DNA from: Planctomycetota bacterium
Lineage (GTDB): Bacteria; Planctomycetota; UBA1135; GCA-002686595
Length of the DNA stretch: 64,000 nucleotides
Direction of reading: 5' to 3'
Assembly: GCA_012959785.1 (NCBI GenBank)
Contig: DUCM01000018.1
Span: 1 to 64,000, forward strand
Position 1 is the stretch's first letter; each line of letters opens with the position of its first letter. The position numbers and the translations under genes were made by a program. Below, piece by piece: positions 25,132-35,781 of this stretch. The notes under the pieces are model-generated. The model made no database searches, had not been told where the DNA came from, and worked only from the letters and a program-made list of their open reading frames with translations.

Positions 25132-26955
25132 ATGCCTCTCTCCCTGCGAATCCTCTGCGGCGGCCTGCTCGTCTCCGCTGGTCTTCTCCCGACCCTCCCC
25201 GTCCCCGCTTTCGCGGCCGGTGCCGATGCTGACGATGAAGCGGTAGAGCGCATTGTCGCGGAGATCAAGGGCCAGGGCAAAATACTCAACCCGCAGCTCT
25301 ACAAGCGCCTGACAGCCATCGGCAATAGATCTTCCTTTGATGCGATCGTGAAGATTTGCCCTTCGGTGCCCAACGACATGGCGCGCCGTCAGGCCTACCT
25401 CTCCCTGACGGCCTATCGCGGCTTGGCTGATCTTGAACCCCGCGCGGTCAAGTGGCTTGCGGCGGAAAGTGACGGCAGCCGCGAGCTCAACCGGCGCGCC
25501 GCCGCCAAGGCTCTGGCGCGCTTTGGTTCGAGCGCCGCGGCGGAGTTGCGCCATCTCGTTTCGCGCAGCAAGGATGAGCGCGTGCGGGCCTTCGCCGTGG
25601 GCGGCACTCTCGAAGCTTTGGTGCGGGAGGGTTCAAGAAACGCTCTCGAGCGCTTGCTAAGAAATGCGCTTATCGGGCCTTCGGGCGGGCGCACACAGCT
25701 CCTTTCGGCGTTTCAAGAGCTGGCTGAGAAGGGGCTCGACGAGGGCTTTGCGGCAGGGCTCAAACACAAGGAGGTCGCAGCGGAAATCAAGATCCTGGCC
25801 ATACAAGCCCTTCGAGGCCGCGAAGGCGTGGAGGTCACCAAGGCTTTCCTGGACGCTCTCAAGGACAAAACCCCGGAGGTTCAGGTGGCGGCCATGTTGG
25901 CCCTGGACGCGGCGGGTGCGGACAGCCACGGGCGCCAGCTCTCCAAGCTATTGAAGTCCAAACACGAGGGCGTTCGGCGCCAGGCGATCATCTCCCTCGG
26001 CCGGCTCAAGCGGACAGAGGAGGGCTGGTTGGAGGATCTCTTCGAGCTCGCCCGCGACCGCAATCCAGCCACCCGACAGGGCGCTGCCGTGGCCCTGGCT
26101 GAAGCGCGCACGCCCGAAGCCCTCGAGGCCTTGTACCTGCTGCTGGCCGATAGCGACCACCTCGTGCGCCGCGAAGCCTTACAACAGGTGGCCAACCTGC
26201 GGCGCAAGGAGACCCTGCCAGCCTTGATCATGCGCCTCAACGGCGAGGGTGGCCGCCTCAAGCGAGATATCTTGGCCGCTCTGCGTTTGATTACGGGCCT
26301 TGACCACGGCATGGCCTTCGAGCGCTGGAACCGTTGGTGGAAGACCGAGGGCGCCGACTTTGAATTGCCCACCTACGAAGACGCCCTGCGCGCCGAGCGC
26401 CGCCGCGAAAAAAACGCCAGCGAGGGACGCACGGTGAGCAGCTTCTTCGGGCTCAAGATCGTTAGTGACCGCATCTGCTTTGTGCTCGATGTCTCCGGCT
26501 CCATGAGCGAGGCCAGCGGCAAGGGAACGCGCATGGACAGCGCCAAGCGGCAACTCGTTGAGGTCCTGCGCGTCTTTCCAACAGGCGATCTCTTCAATGT
26601 GATCTTCTTCTCGAACGACGCTTTCCCGTGGGAGGACGAACTCGTGACGATGAACAAGAAGAACCGCAAGGCAGCCCTGTCCTATGTCGAACGCCAGCGC
26701 GCCGATGGTGCCACCGCGATCTACAACGCCCTCGAATTGGCCTTCGAGGACCGCGCCATCGATACGATCTACCTACTTACCGACGGCACTCCATCAGGCG
26801 GCAAGGTCGACAACCCCGAGGAAATCCGCGCCCAGGTCAAGAGCTGGAACGAGCACCGCCTCGTGCGCATCCACTGCATCGCCATCGGGGCGACCAGCCC
26901 CTTGCTGCAAAATCTCGCCAAGGACTCTGGCGGCGACTACAAACTGGTCCAGTAG
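25132..26955 (+). CDS. Secreted HEAT-repeat protein with C-terminal von Willebrand A domain
   Basis: 607 residues. Signal peptide at 1-29 (cut after AFAA). Residues about 35-400 form tandem HEAT-like helical repeats (RAAAKALARFGSSAAAELRHL, RQGAAVALAEARTPEALEALYLLL, and so on). The VWA domain spans about 440-607 and has an intact metal-ion-dependent adhesion site: DVSGSMS, the DGAT threonine and LLTDGTPSGG. The combination is a scaffold for protein-protein contact at the cell envelope and is common in planctomycete-type genomes. A 6-bp GC hairpin (25087-25102) lies between the glycosyltransferase gene and this start. Confidence 0.88.
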   Translation: MPLSLRILCGGLLVSAGLLPTLPVPAFAAGADADDEAVERIVAEIKGQGKILNPQLYKRLTAIGNRSSFDAIVKICPSVPNDMARRQAYLSLTAYRGLADLEPRAVKWLAAESDGSRELNRRAAAKALARFGSSAAAELRHLVSRSKDERVRAFAVGGTLEALVREGSRNALERLLRNALIGPSGGRTQLLSAFQELAEKGLDEGFAAGLKHKEVAAEIKILAIQALRGREGVEVTKAFLDALKDKTPEVQVAAMLALDAAGADSHGRQLSKLLKSKHEGVRRQAIISLGRLKRTEEGWLEDLFELARDRNPATRQGAAVALAEARTPEALEALYLLLADSDHLVRREALQQVANLRRKETLPALIMRLNGEGGRLKRDILAALRLITGLDHGMAFERWNRWWKTEGADFELPTYEDALRAERRREKNASEGRTVSSFFGLKIVSDRICFVLDVSGSMSEASGKGTRMDSAKRQLVEVLRVFPTGDLFNVIFFSNDAFPWEDELVTMNKKNRKAALSYVERQRADGATAIYNALELAFEDRAIDTIYLLTDGTPSGGKVDNPEEIRAQVKSWNEHRLVRIHCIAIGATSPLLQNLAKDSGGDYKLVQ

Positions 26956-26964
26956 CGAGAGGGT

Positions 26965-28671
26965 TCAGGCGCGCTCCCGAGCCTTTGGCGCCCGGCGCCA
27001 GGCCAGGGCACTCTCAAGGGCTATGAAGGTTGCCAGGACGGCAACGGCTGCGCCGACCGAAGTGACCAGCCACTTCTCTGCCCGAAAATCACGGGCGATC
27101 TGTACCGCCATGGCTGTGAAAGTGATGGCCATGACGATCACAGCTGGCACGCCAAAAGCCCACGACCGGCGACCCATGGAGCGCAGGTAGAGAGCGCAGA
27201 TCGCCAGGGTAAAGCCCGCCAACACCTGGTTGGTGGCGCCAAAGACCGGCCAGAGACTCTTGGCTCCTTGTTCGTAGTCGGCGTAGATCAAGAGCAGCAC
27301 GGAACCTGCCGCCAAGGCGCCTGCCAGCCATCGATTGGAGAGGGCCCGCACGCGGTAGACGGCGCCCAGTTCCGCCAGGACCAGGCGCTGAATGCGCAGA
27401 GCGGTATCGAGGCTCGTGGCTGCGAAGGAGATCACCAGGACGGCGATCACCGTCTGGCCGACGGCCATTGGAATGCCCAGGGATTGCAGAAAACCCGCCG
27501 CTCCATGGACGAAGGCCATCAAGGCCTGGCCCACCTGGGGTAGGGGCAAGCGGCCCTCTACCGCGTTTGAATGGATCGTCGCGCTCAGAAAGTCAAAGGC
27601 GTGGGTGTGGTCGGCGCCGCCCCAAAGTCCGCAAGCCACGGCCATGGTGGCCAGAATGGCCAGGGAGGCTTCGACCAACATGGCGCCGTAGCCGATGGGC
27701 CGCGCGTCGGTCATACAGGCCAGTTGCTTGCTCGTGGTGCCCGAGCTCACCAACCCGTGAAAACCCGAGATCGCTCCGCAGGCGATGGTCACGAAGAGCA
27801 AAGGGAAGACCGCTGGCAAGTTGGAGATTTCGCCCACAAGAGGCGCGTGGAATTCCGGCGCGGCCAGGAAGAAGCCGAGATAGAGCGCCACGAGCCCCAC
27901 CACCAACTGATGGCTGTTGATCAGATCCCGCGGCTGCAAGAGGACCCATACGGGCAGACTGCTGGCGATGAAGGCGTAGATCATCAATCCCACCAACCAG
28001 AAGTCCAAGGAGAGCAGCAGCGAGCCTTCTTGCGGCACGGGAATCGATCCAGAGGCCGACCCAAAGATCACGAGGTAGAGGCCCATGAGGACGGCCAGGG
28101 AAGGCCAGAGCAGGGCGCGTTTCCACTTGTAACCCCAGACCCCAAGACACACAGCCACCAGAATCTCGAGGTTCACCGGCAGAATGCTCGCAGGGAACTT
28201 GGTGAACAGTCCCGCGATGGCAAAGGCGAACACCGCGCCCACGAGCCAGATCAAGAAAAAGATCACGAGCAGAAACAGGACCCGCGCCCGCGGGCTGATG
28301 TAGCGCTCGGCCAGATTGCCGACAGTCTGCCCGCCGTGGCGCACGGACAGGACAAGAGCGCCGAAGTCGTGGGCGGCACCCATGAAGATGACTCCCACAA
28401 CAATCCAGATAAGCGCCGGCAGCCAGCCCCAGACGATGGCCATGGCGGGCCCCAGGATTGGCGCCGCACCGGCGATGGAGGAAAAATGGTGCCCCCACAA
28501 TACGCCGCGCGGCGTGGGCACATGGTCCACGCCATCTTGGAATTCGAGCGCGGGAACCGGTTCGTCGCTTCGAAGCCGAAAGAGCACCGCGGCCAGGTAG
28601 CGCGAGTAAAACACATAGCCCGCAGCGAGCGCGGCGAGGGCCAGGCAGGCGACGAGGATGGGCAACATCAC
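26965..28671 (-). CDS. cstA: Carbon starvation protein CstA family transporter
   Basis: 568 residues with about 16 hydrophobic helices. Family blocks are VDHVPTPRGVLWGHHFSSIAGAAPILGPAMA near residue 50, GAAHDFGALVLSVRHGGQTVG near 98, and SGFHGLVSSGTTSKQL near 300. FAATSLDTALRIQRLVLAEL follows at about 430. CstA/BtsT proteins import peptides or pyruvate. The protein is shorter than E. coli CstA (about 700), as is common outside the Enterobacteriaceae. It is 21 bp downstream of the cystathionine beta-synthase-like gene and may share its transcript. Confidence 0.92.
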   Translation of the reverse strand: MMLPILVACLALAALAAGYVFYSRYLAAVLFRLRSDEPVPALEFQDGVDHVPTPRGVLWGHHFSSIAGAAPILGPAMAIVWGWLPALIWIVVGVIFMGAAHDFGALVLSVRHGGQTVGNLAERYISPRARVLFLLVIFFLIWLVGAVFAFAIAGLFTKFPASILPVNLEILVAVCLGVWGYKWKRALLWPSLAVLMGLYLVIFGSASGSIPVPQEGSLLLSLDFWLVGLMIYAFIASSLPVWVLLQPRDLINSHQLVVGLVALYLGFFLAAPEFHAPLVGEISNLPAVFPLLFVTIACGAISGFHGLVSSGTTSKQLACMTDARPIGYGAMLVEASLAILATMAVACGLWGGADHTHAFDFLSATIHSNAVEGRLPLPQVGQALMAFVHGAAGFLQSLGIPMAVGQTVIAVLVISFAATSLDTALRIQRLVLAELGAVYRVRALSNRWLAGALAAGSVLLLIYADYEQGAKSLWPVFGATNQVLAGFTLAICALYLRSMGRRSWAFGVPAVIVMAITFTAMAVQIARDFRAEKWLVTSVGAAVAVLATFIALESALAWRRAPKARERA

Positions 28672-28692
28672 GGCCAGGGACTTTTTAGAAAA

Positions 28693-30054
<1,362 letters not shown>

Positions 30055-30280
30055 GAGATTGCTCCTAAAGGCGACGGGGACGAACCGAACAGGCCACGAG
30101 CATAGCATCGGACGATTGAGAACCGCACACACATGACCCGGCAAGCGGCTGCGGGGTGTGTTATTGCGGGCTCAACGCCGCCGTCTTCGGCTCCCACTTG
30201 ATCGAACCTGTTCTGCACAAGAGGCGGCTCTGGCCCCGTCCGTTGACAGGCCCGGGACAGATGGAGAGTATGGGGCGCCC

Positions 30281-31528
30281 ATGGTTTCCTTTATTGAAAA
30301 GTGGAGCGCCCAGGTGCACGAAGCACGGGCGCGGTCGTTGGAGCTGATCGCCGACCTCAAGGCGGAGGAGCTACAGGTGCCCTACCTGCCCACGGTCAAT
30401 CTCTTCCTGTGGGAGGTCTGCCACCTGGCCCACTTCTTTGATTTCTGGGTCCTACGCCAGGGCCGAGATTGCGCCGGGCGCGGCGGGCTCGAGGGTCGGG
30501 TCGACCAGCTCTTCGATTCGACCTGCATCGAACATGAGCACCGCTGGCGCCTGGATGTGCCGGGGCGCGAGGAGTGCCTGGACTATGTGCTCGGGGTGCG
30601 CGACCGGGTGCTTGAGTTGATCGAGAAGGGCGTGGAGGACCCAGGCTTGCGTTACTTGATCGAGTATTCGGTCTACCACGAGGATATGCACGCCGAGGCC
30701 TTGTCGTACACGCGCCAGGCCCTGGGGTACTGCTTGCCACAACTGGGCGTGGCGCGCCATACGCCGGCGGCCGCGGCACCTGTCGTGGGCGACGCATACT
30801 TCGAGGGTGGCGTCCTCGAGCTGGGCGCGGTGCGTGACAGCGGCTTTTGTTTCGACAACGAGAAGTGGGCCCACCCCGTGGAAGTAGCGCCGTTTTGCAT
30901 GGCCAAGAGCGCCGTCAGCGAAGGTGAGTGGCAGGAATTCGTCGAGGACGATGGTTATGGGCGGCGTGATCTTTGGAGCACGGCGGGCTGGGCCTGGGTT
31001 CAAGCCGTGCAGGCTGAGCAGCCCCTCTATTGGCGTCGTTCGAAGGGGGGCCACCTAGAGCGCAGGCACTTCGATGCGTGGAGCGCCATCGATCCCGACC
31101 GCGTCATGGTGCACATCGCCTGGTTCGAAGCCGAGGCCTTTGCGTGCTGGGCTGGGCGGCGACTGCCCACCGAAGCTGAGTGGGAATTCGCCGCAGGCGA
31201 CTGGGCCGGTGCGCCGGCAGCCTTTGACTGGTGCGCGGGCGGTCCTGTGGATACGAACGCCTTCTCGGAATCTGCGACCCCCGAAGGCTGCCGACAGATG
31301 ATGGGCAATGTGTGGGAGTGGACCTCAAGCACCTTCGTGCCCTACAAGGGTTTTGAGGCCGACATGTACGCGGACTTTTCCCAGTCTTCATTTCACACCC
31401 GCAAGGTCTTACGCGGCGGCTCGTGGGCTACGCGCTCGCGCCTGATGCGGCCCAGCCTGCGCAATTTCTATCAACCCTCACGGCGAGACATCTTCGCCGG
31501 CCTGCGCACCTGCGCGCTGAAGGCCTGA
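30281..31528 (+). CDS. egtB: Hercynine oxygenase / ergothioneine sulfoxide synthase EgtB
   Basis: EgtB is a non-heme iron enzyme joining hercynine to a thiol donor (cysteine or gamma-glutamylcysteine). The ATG at 30281 gives 415 residues. The DinB-type N-terminal domain supplies the iron ligands: H51 in CHLAHFF, and H133 and H137 in YHEDMHAEAL, matching the H51/H134/H138 set of the mycobacterial enzyme. The C-terminal FGE-sulfatase domain has LPTEAEWEFAAGDW, MMGNVWEWTSS, VLRGGSWATR and LRNFYQP. Thiol-donor type is not decided by sequence alone; no egtA or egtC is adjacent. The stop overlaps the egtD start (TGATG). Confidence 0.9.
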   Translation: MVSFIEKWSAQVHEARARSLELIADLKAEELQVPYLPTVNLFLWEVCHLAHFFDFWVLRQGRDCAGRGGLEGRVDQLFDSTCIEHEHRWRLDVPGREECLDYVLGVRDRVLELIEKGVEDPGLRYLIEYSVYHEDMHAEALSYTRQALGYCLPQLGVARHTPAAAAPVVGDAYFEGGVLELGAVRDSGFCFDNEKWAHPVEVAPFCMAKSAVSEGEWQEFVEDDGYGRRDLWSTAGWAWVQAVQAEQPLYWRRSKGGHLERRHFDAWSAIDPDRVMVHIAWFEAEAFACWAGRRLPTEAEWEFAAGDWAGAPAAFDWCAGGPVDTNAFSESATPEGCRQMMGNVWEWTSSTFVPYKGFEADMYADFSQSSFHTRKVLRGGSWATRSRLMRPSLRNFYQPSRRDIFAGLRTCALKA

Positions 31529-32556
31529 TGGATACGGAAGAGGGGCGCATTGAAGGCGGGCGGTTCACCCTTCTCGGTGAAGCCCCCGGAATGAGCGATT
31601 CATCCAAGAGCGATGCGGCAGAGTTCGCAAGCGAGGTCCGCGAGGGTCTGATCGCTGAACACAAGCGCATCTCAAGCCGCTGGCTGTACGACGAGGAGGG
31701 CTCGAAGATCTTCGAGGAGATCTGCGAACTCGACGAGTACTACTTGACCCGCGTGGAGACGGATATCCTCAGCCGGTGTTGTCCGCGCATCGTCAAGTTG
31801 GCGGGTAGCGAGGCAACCTGCGTCGAGCTGGGCAGCGGAAACGCACTAAAAACGCGGCTGCTCTTCGACGCCTTCTTCGAGAAAACAAGCGAGCTAACCT
31901 ATGTGTCGGTGGACATCTCACCCTCGGCCCTCGTGAGCTCGGCCCAGGAGCTTCTTGGGATCTACACCGGATTGCGCGTCATTGGCATCGCCGGCGAATA
32001 CAGCCGGGGTATCGAATGGATGTCGAAAACCCCGGGCCAAAAACTCGTTCTGTGGCTCGGCTCCAACATCGGCAACCTGAACCGCGGGCAGGGCGTGGAG
32101 TTTTTGCGCACCCTGGGCGAGCACCTCACGGCCAGCGACAAGCTGCTCTTGGGCATCGACCTGCGCAAGCAGAAACACATCCTCGAAGCCGCTTACAACG
32201 ACTCATCCGGGGTGACGGCGCGCTTCAACAAGAACCTTCTGCGGCGCATAAACAACACCCTCGGGGCCAACTTTGACTTGCAGGCCTTCACTTTCGAGGC
32301 GCTCTATTTTGAGGACAGCGGCTGCGTCAGGAGCCACCTCAAGAGCGATCGCCAGCAACGGGTACGCATCGATTCCCTCGAGCTCGAGGTCAGCTTCGAA
32401 TGCGGCGAGACCATCCACACCGAGGACTCGTTCAAGTACTCCTTCGAGGAGATTGCCGAGTTAGCTGCACAGGCTGGCTTTGAGCGCCAGGAGAATTGGA
32501 CCGATGCCGAGGGGCGCTACAGCCTCGAGCTGTTCAGTCCGCAGGTGGCAACCTGA
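31528..32556 (+). CDS. egtD: L-histidine N-alpha-trimethyltransferase EgtD
   Basis: EgtD converts histidine to hercynine with three SAM molecules, the first step of ergothioneine synthesis. It has 342 residues. Family features are KRISSRWLYDEEGSKIFEEICELDEYYLTR at about 39-67, the SAM loop CVELGSGNALKTRLL near 95-109, VLWLGSNIGNL near 172 and GIDLRKQKHILEAAYND near 210. The start ATG overlaps the egtB stop by one base, so the two are translationally coupled. The 3' end overlaps the convergent ABC transporter gene by 23 bp. Confidence 0.93.
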   Translation: MDTEEGRIEGGRFTLLGEAPGMSDSSKSDAAEFASEVREGLIAEHKRISSRWLYDEEGSKIFEEICELDEYYLTRVETDILSRCCPRIVKLAGSEATCVELGSGNALKTRLLFDAFFEKTSELTYVSVDISPSALVSSAQELLGIYTGLRVIGIAGEYSRGIEWMSKTPGQKLVLWLGSNIGNLNRGQGVEFLRTLGEHLTASDKLLLGIDLRKQKHILEAAYNDSSGVTARFNKNLLRRINNTLGANFDLQAFTFEALYFEDSGCVRSHLKSDRQQRVRIDSLELEVSFECGETIHTEDSFKYSFEEIAELAAQAGFERQENWTDAEGRYSLELFSPQVAT

Positions 32557-34063
32557 GTCCGGCGGGGATTAGCACGCGGTCTAGAATCTCGAACAGTCCT
32601 TGAGCCAAGAGGGCCAGGAGCGCAGAGGGCAAAGCGCCTTCGAGGATCAGGGCGCTGTCGTCGAGGCGGATGCCGGTCAGGATCGGTTGCCCGTAACCGC
32701 CGGCGCCGATCAGTGCGCCCAGGGTGGCAAACCCGATGTTGAGGATGGCGGCGGTTTTCAGTCCGGCCAGGATCGTGCGCGAGGCGAGGGGTAGCTCCAC
32801 CTCGAAGAGTCGTGCCGCAGGGGGCAGGCCGAGAGCCAGGGCAGCCTCGGAAAGGTCCGGCGAGATGTCGCGCAGCCCCTCGCAGGTGTTGCGCACGATG
32901 GGCAGCAGGCTGTAGAGGAACAGAGCTGCGATGGCCGCGGCCGACCCCGAACCCACGCCGCCGAGACCCAAGAAAGCGGCGGGCTGGATCAGGATCACCA
33001 GCAGCGCTAGGGCGGGAATCGTCTGGATCATGCCCACCAAGGCCAGGACGACCTGTCCCAGACGGCGTTTCTTGGCCGCCAGGATTCCCAGGGGCAGGCC
33101 GCACAAGATGGCGAGCAGGAACGAGAGGCGCACCATGGCAAGGTGCTCGAGGGTGTATTTCTTCAGGCGTAAAAGGCGCGTCTCGACCTTCGGCGCAACT
33201 TCCAAAGACAGGGCTTCTGCCAGAAAACGGGCAGCGACCTCCCGTTCGGGGATGCGCTCGAGTTGCGCGGCGGAGTTCATGGCCAACATGTCCACAGCCG
33301 AGATTTTTTCGGTGAGGGCCAACATGCCGCGCACCAGGCGAGGCTCGCGCTTATCCAGATCGGCGCGATAGAGCAGCACCGCCTCGTAAAGCGAAAAGTG
33401 CTCGCGGTCGTCCCGCAGGAGTTTGATGTTGTGGTAACGAATGCCAGCGTCAGTGGTGTAGACCTCCATGACATCGATCACACCCAGACTGAGCTGGCGA
33501 TAGGCGAGATCGTGATCCATGCCTGACACGCTTTGTTGTGGCAGGCCGTAGATTCTCTGCAGGGCGGGCCATCCGTCCTGGCGGTCCATGAATTCGTTGC
33601 CAAAACCAAGAACCAGGTCCGTGTGACCGGCGAGGTCCGAAACGGTCTCGATGCCCAATGCGTGAGCCCGTTCTGCGAGCATGCCCAGGGCGTAACCGTT
33701 GTTGAAACCGAGGCGCGCCGACATGATGATGCCGTCCTTGAGAAGCCGCTCACGCAAGGCGCCAAGATCATCGATTCTCTCGCCCGCGAAGATCTCTTGG
33801 GTGAGGGTTCCGGTGTACTCGGGGTAGACATCAATCTCCCCCGCTAGCAGGGCTTCGTAGACGATGCGCGTGCCCCCGAGTTCGCGGGCGTGGAGCATGT
33901 CAACGCCGGCCTCTTGGGCCGTCAAAGCAACCAGTTCGCCCAGAATCACCGATTCAGTGAACTTCTTGGATCCCACCCGCAGACCGTCCACCCGTTCCGT
34001 GAGGGGCACAAAGGCTGCCGCCAGGCAGCCGAGCAGCAGCAGGACCTTGCGCTTTCTCATCAA
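32534..34063 (-). CDS. OpuC/EgtU-like ABC transporter: fused substrate-binding domain and permease
   Basis: 509 residues. After a basic start and one hydrophobic segment (residues 5-20), residues about 30-285 form a substrate-binding domain of the quaternary-amine type: VGSKKFTESVILGEL, DVYPEYTGTLTQEIF and DVMEVYTTDAGI. Residues about 310-500 form the permease (VGMIQTIPALALLVIL, TLGALIGAGGYGQPILTGI). Known relatives import glycine betaine, choline or, for EgtUV, ergothioneine. In the pneumococcal EgtU the permease comes first; here the order is reversed. Position next to egtBD makes ergothioneine or hercynine a natural candidate substrate, but that is inference. It overlaps the ATPase gene by 4 nt. 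Confidence 0.85.
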   Translation of the reverse strand: MMRKRKVLLLLGCLAAAFVPLTERVDGLRVGSKKFTESVILGELVALTAQEAGVDMLHARELGGTRIVYEALLAGEIDVYPEYTGTLTQEIFAGERIDDLGALRERLLKDGIIMSARLGFNNGYALGMLAERAHALGIETVSDLAGHTDLVLGFGNEFMDRQDGWPALQRIYGLPQQSVSGMDHDLAYRQLSLGVIDVMEVYTTDAGIRYHNIKLLRDDREHFSLYEAVLLYRADLDKREPRLVRGMLALTEKISAVDMLAMNSAAQLERIPEREVAARFLAEALSLEVAPKVETRLLRLKKYTLEHLAMVRLSFLLAILCGLPLGILAAKKRRLGQVVLALVGMIQTIPALALLVILIQPAAFLGLGGVGSGSAAAIAALFLYSLLPIVRNTCEGLRDISPDLSEAALALGLPPAARLFEVELPLASRTILAGLKTAAILNIGFATLGALIGAGGYGQPILTGIRLDDSALILEGALPSALLALLAQGLFEILDRVLIPAGLRLPPAD

Positions 34064-34791
34064 ACCACGAGCCGCCCCTGGGCTTCGAGAAAACGCGTCA
34101 CGAAAGGGTCGGCAGGTGTTTCTTGGAGCTCCTTCAGGCTGCCCTCTTGAACGATGCGACCGCCTTGCATCAAGACGAGGGTGTGGCCAAAAAAAGCAGC
34201 TTCACCGAGGTCGTGGGTGACCAACACGACGGTTTTTTTCAGGGTGCTGAAGACTTGGGCCAGGCCCTCTTGTAAGTCGGCGCGCACGAGCGGGTCGAGG
34301 GCGCCGAGGGGCTCGTCCAAGAGCAACACCTCGGGGTCGAGCATCAAGGCGCGCACGAGCGCCACGCGCTGACCCTGGCCGCCGCTGATCTCCCGCGGGT
34401 AGCGGTCCCAGATGTCGTCTTCGATCCGCGCCAGCAGCGCCAACTCCCGGGTGCGCGCCTCGGTGCACTCCCGGGACCAACCGAGGTGGCGTGCCAGGAG
34501 AGCGACATTCTCGCGGGCCGTGAGGTGTGGAAACAAGCCGCCGCCCTGGACTACATAGCCCATGCGTTGGCGCAGAGCGGGGGCGTTTGCCGGTGTGATC
34601 GGCGCGCCTTCGAATTCCAAGCCGCCACTCGTGGGGGCCAAGAGTCCCAGCATCAAGCGCAGCAGGGTTGACTTGCCGCACCCGCTAGGACCGATCAGCA
34701 CCGTGGTCTTCCCGCTCTCCACTGTGAGATTGACTCGCTCCAGGGCCAGAACGGCGCCGAAGGAACGCGACACACCCTTGAGGATGAACAT
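34060..34791 (-). CDS. ABC transporter ATP-binding protein, OpuCA/EgtV-like
   Basis: 243 residues from the ATG at 34791 (MFILKGVSRSFGAVLALERV); the frame is open 30 nt further. Walker A GPSGCGKST, Q-loop VVQGGG, ABC signature ISGGQGQRVALVRALM, Walker B VLLLDEPLGALD and the switch histidine in VLVTHDLGEA are all intact. There is no C-terminal CBS pair, unlike OpuCA proteins that sense osmolarity, which argues mildly against an osmoregulated role. It is coupled by 4 nt to the fused permease gene. Confidence 0.9.
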   Translation of the reverse strand: MFILKGVSRSFGAVLALERVNLTVESGKTTVLIGPSGCGKSTLLRLMLGLLAPTSGGLEFEGAPITPANAPALRQRMGYVVQGGGLFPHLTARENVALLARHLGWSRECTEARTRELALLARIEDDIWDRYPREISGGQGQRVALVRALMLDPEVLLLDEPLGALDPLVRADLQEGLAQVFSTLKKTVVLVTHDLGEAAFFGHTLVLMQGGRIVQEGSLKELQETPADPFVTRFLEAQGRLVV

Positions 34792-34890
34792 GGCCTCAAG
34801 GTACCAACTAGAGCCCTGCACGGTCTTCCTCTATGGGACCCTGAATTCTAACGGGTACCCAGCCCCCCGCCGCCGTGGCAGAATCTGTCC

Positions 34891-35781
34891 GTGACTCAAC
34901 AGACCCTAGTCCTGAAAGTCGGCGCCAGCGAACAGCAACGCTTGCAACAGCGCTTCGAGGAGGGCGCCTTCGAGTTTCGCCAGGTGCCCCATGCTGTTTT
35001 CAGCGTCAAGGGTGAGGGCGTGGTGGCGACCCTCTACAAGTCGGGCAAATTCGTCGTGCAAGGCCAGAATCCTGAGTTGTTTGCGGCGCGCCTTGACCTC
35101 GGCGCGCCCGCGGCTACACCCAAGGCTGCGCCTTCCGTCTGCGCAACTCCGACGGTGTTTGAGGAAACCACCGTGGGTAGCGACGAAAGCGGTAAGGGCG
35201 ATTTCTTCGGCCCCTTGGTGGTGGCCGCCGTGCGCCTCGAACCCGCTTCGGCCCGCAGCCTGCTCGACGCGGGCGTGATGGACTCCAAGCGCCTCACCGA
35301 TCCCCGTGCCCTGCGCTTGGGTGCCTGGCTGCGCGAGGCAACACACCATGCCATCTGTTCCCTCGAACCGGCCGAGTACAACCGGGCCTGGCGGGAACAC
35401 GGCCTGCACAGCGTGCTGTCACGCCTGCACGCCGATGCGATTCGCGCCGTTGCGGAACCGGGCGACCGCACGGTCATCGACCAGTTCTCCAAGAAGGACG
35501 AAATCGGCCCGGCCCTGGTCGACCTGGGGCTGAAAATCGAACGGCGACCGCGAGCTGAGTCGGAACTAGCAGTGGCGGCCGCTTCGATCTTGGCGCGCTC
35601 AGAATTTCTCGTGCGCCTCGGAGAGATAGGCGCCAAGCACGACATCGATTTTCCCAAGGGAGCGGGTACCCAAGTCGATGATGCTGGCGCGAATTTTGTT
35701 CGTCAGCGCGGCATGGAGGAACTCGCCTGCGTGGCCAAGGTGCACTTCAAGAACACCGAGAAGATCAGCAGGCTGTTGTGA
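34891..35781 (+). CDS. rnhC: Ribonuclease HIII
   Basis: RNase HIII cleaves RNA in RNA-DNA hybrids. It has 296 residues from a GTG start. The N-terminal TBP-like hybrid-binding domain covers about 1-85. The catalytic block VGSDESGKGDFFGPLVVAA has D98 and E99, and MDSKRLTDPR follows at about 130. TVIDQFSKKDE and AVAAASILARSEFL carry the later acidic and stabilising residues. The motif DESGKGD, in place of DEAGRG, separates it from RNase HII. The stop overlaps the next gene by 4 nt. Confidence 0.94.
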   Translation: MTQQTLVLKVGASEQQRLQQRFEEGAFEFRQVPHAVFSVKGEGVVATLYKSGKFVVQGQNPELFAARLDLGAPAATPKAAPSVCATPTVFEETTVGSDESGKGDFFGPLVVAAVRLEPASARSLLDAGVMDSKRLTDPRALRLGAWLREATHHAICSLEPAEYNRAWREHGLHSVLSRLHADAIRAVAEPGDRTVIDQFSKKDEIGPALVDLGLKIERRPRAESELAVAAASILARSEFLVRLGEIGAKHDIDFPKGAGTQVDDAGANFVRQRGMEELACVAKVHFKNTEKISRLL

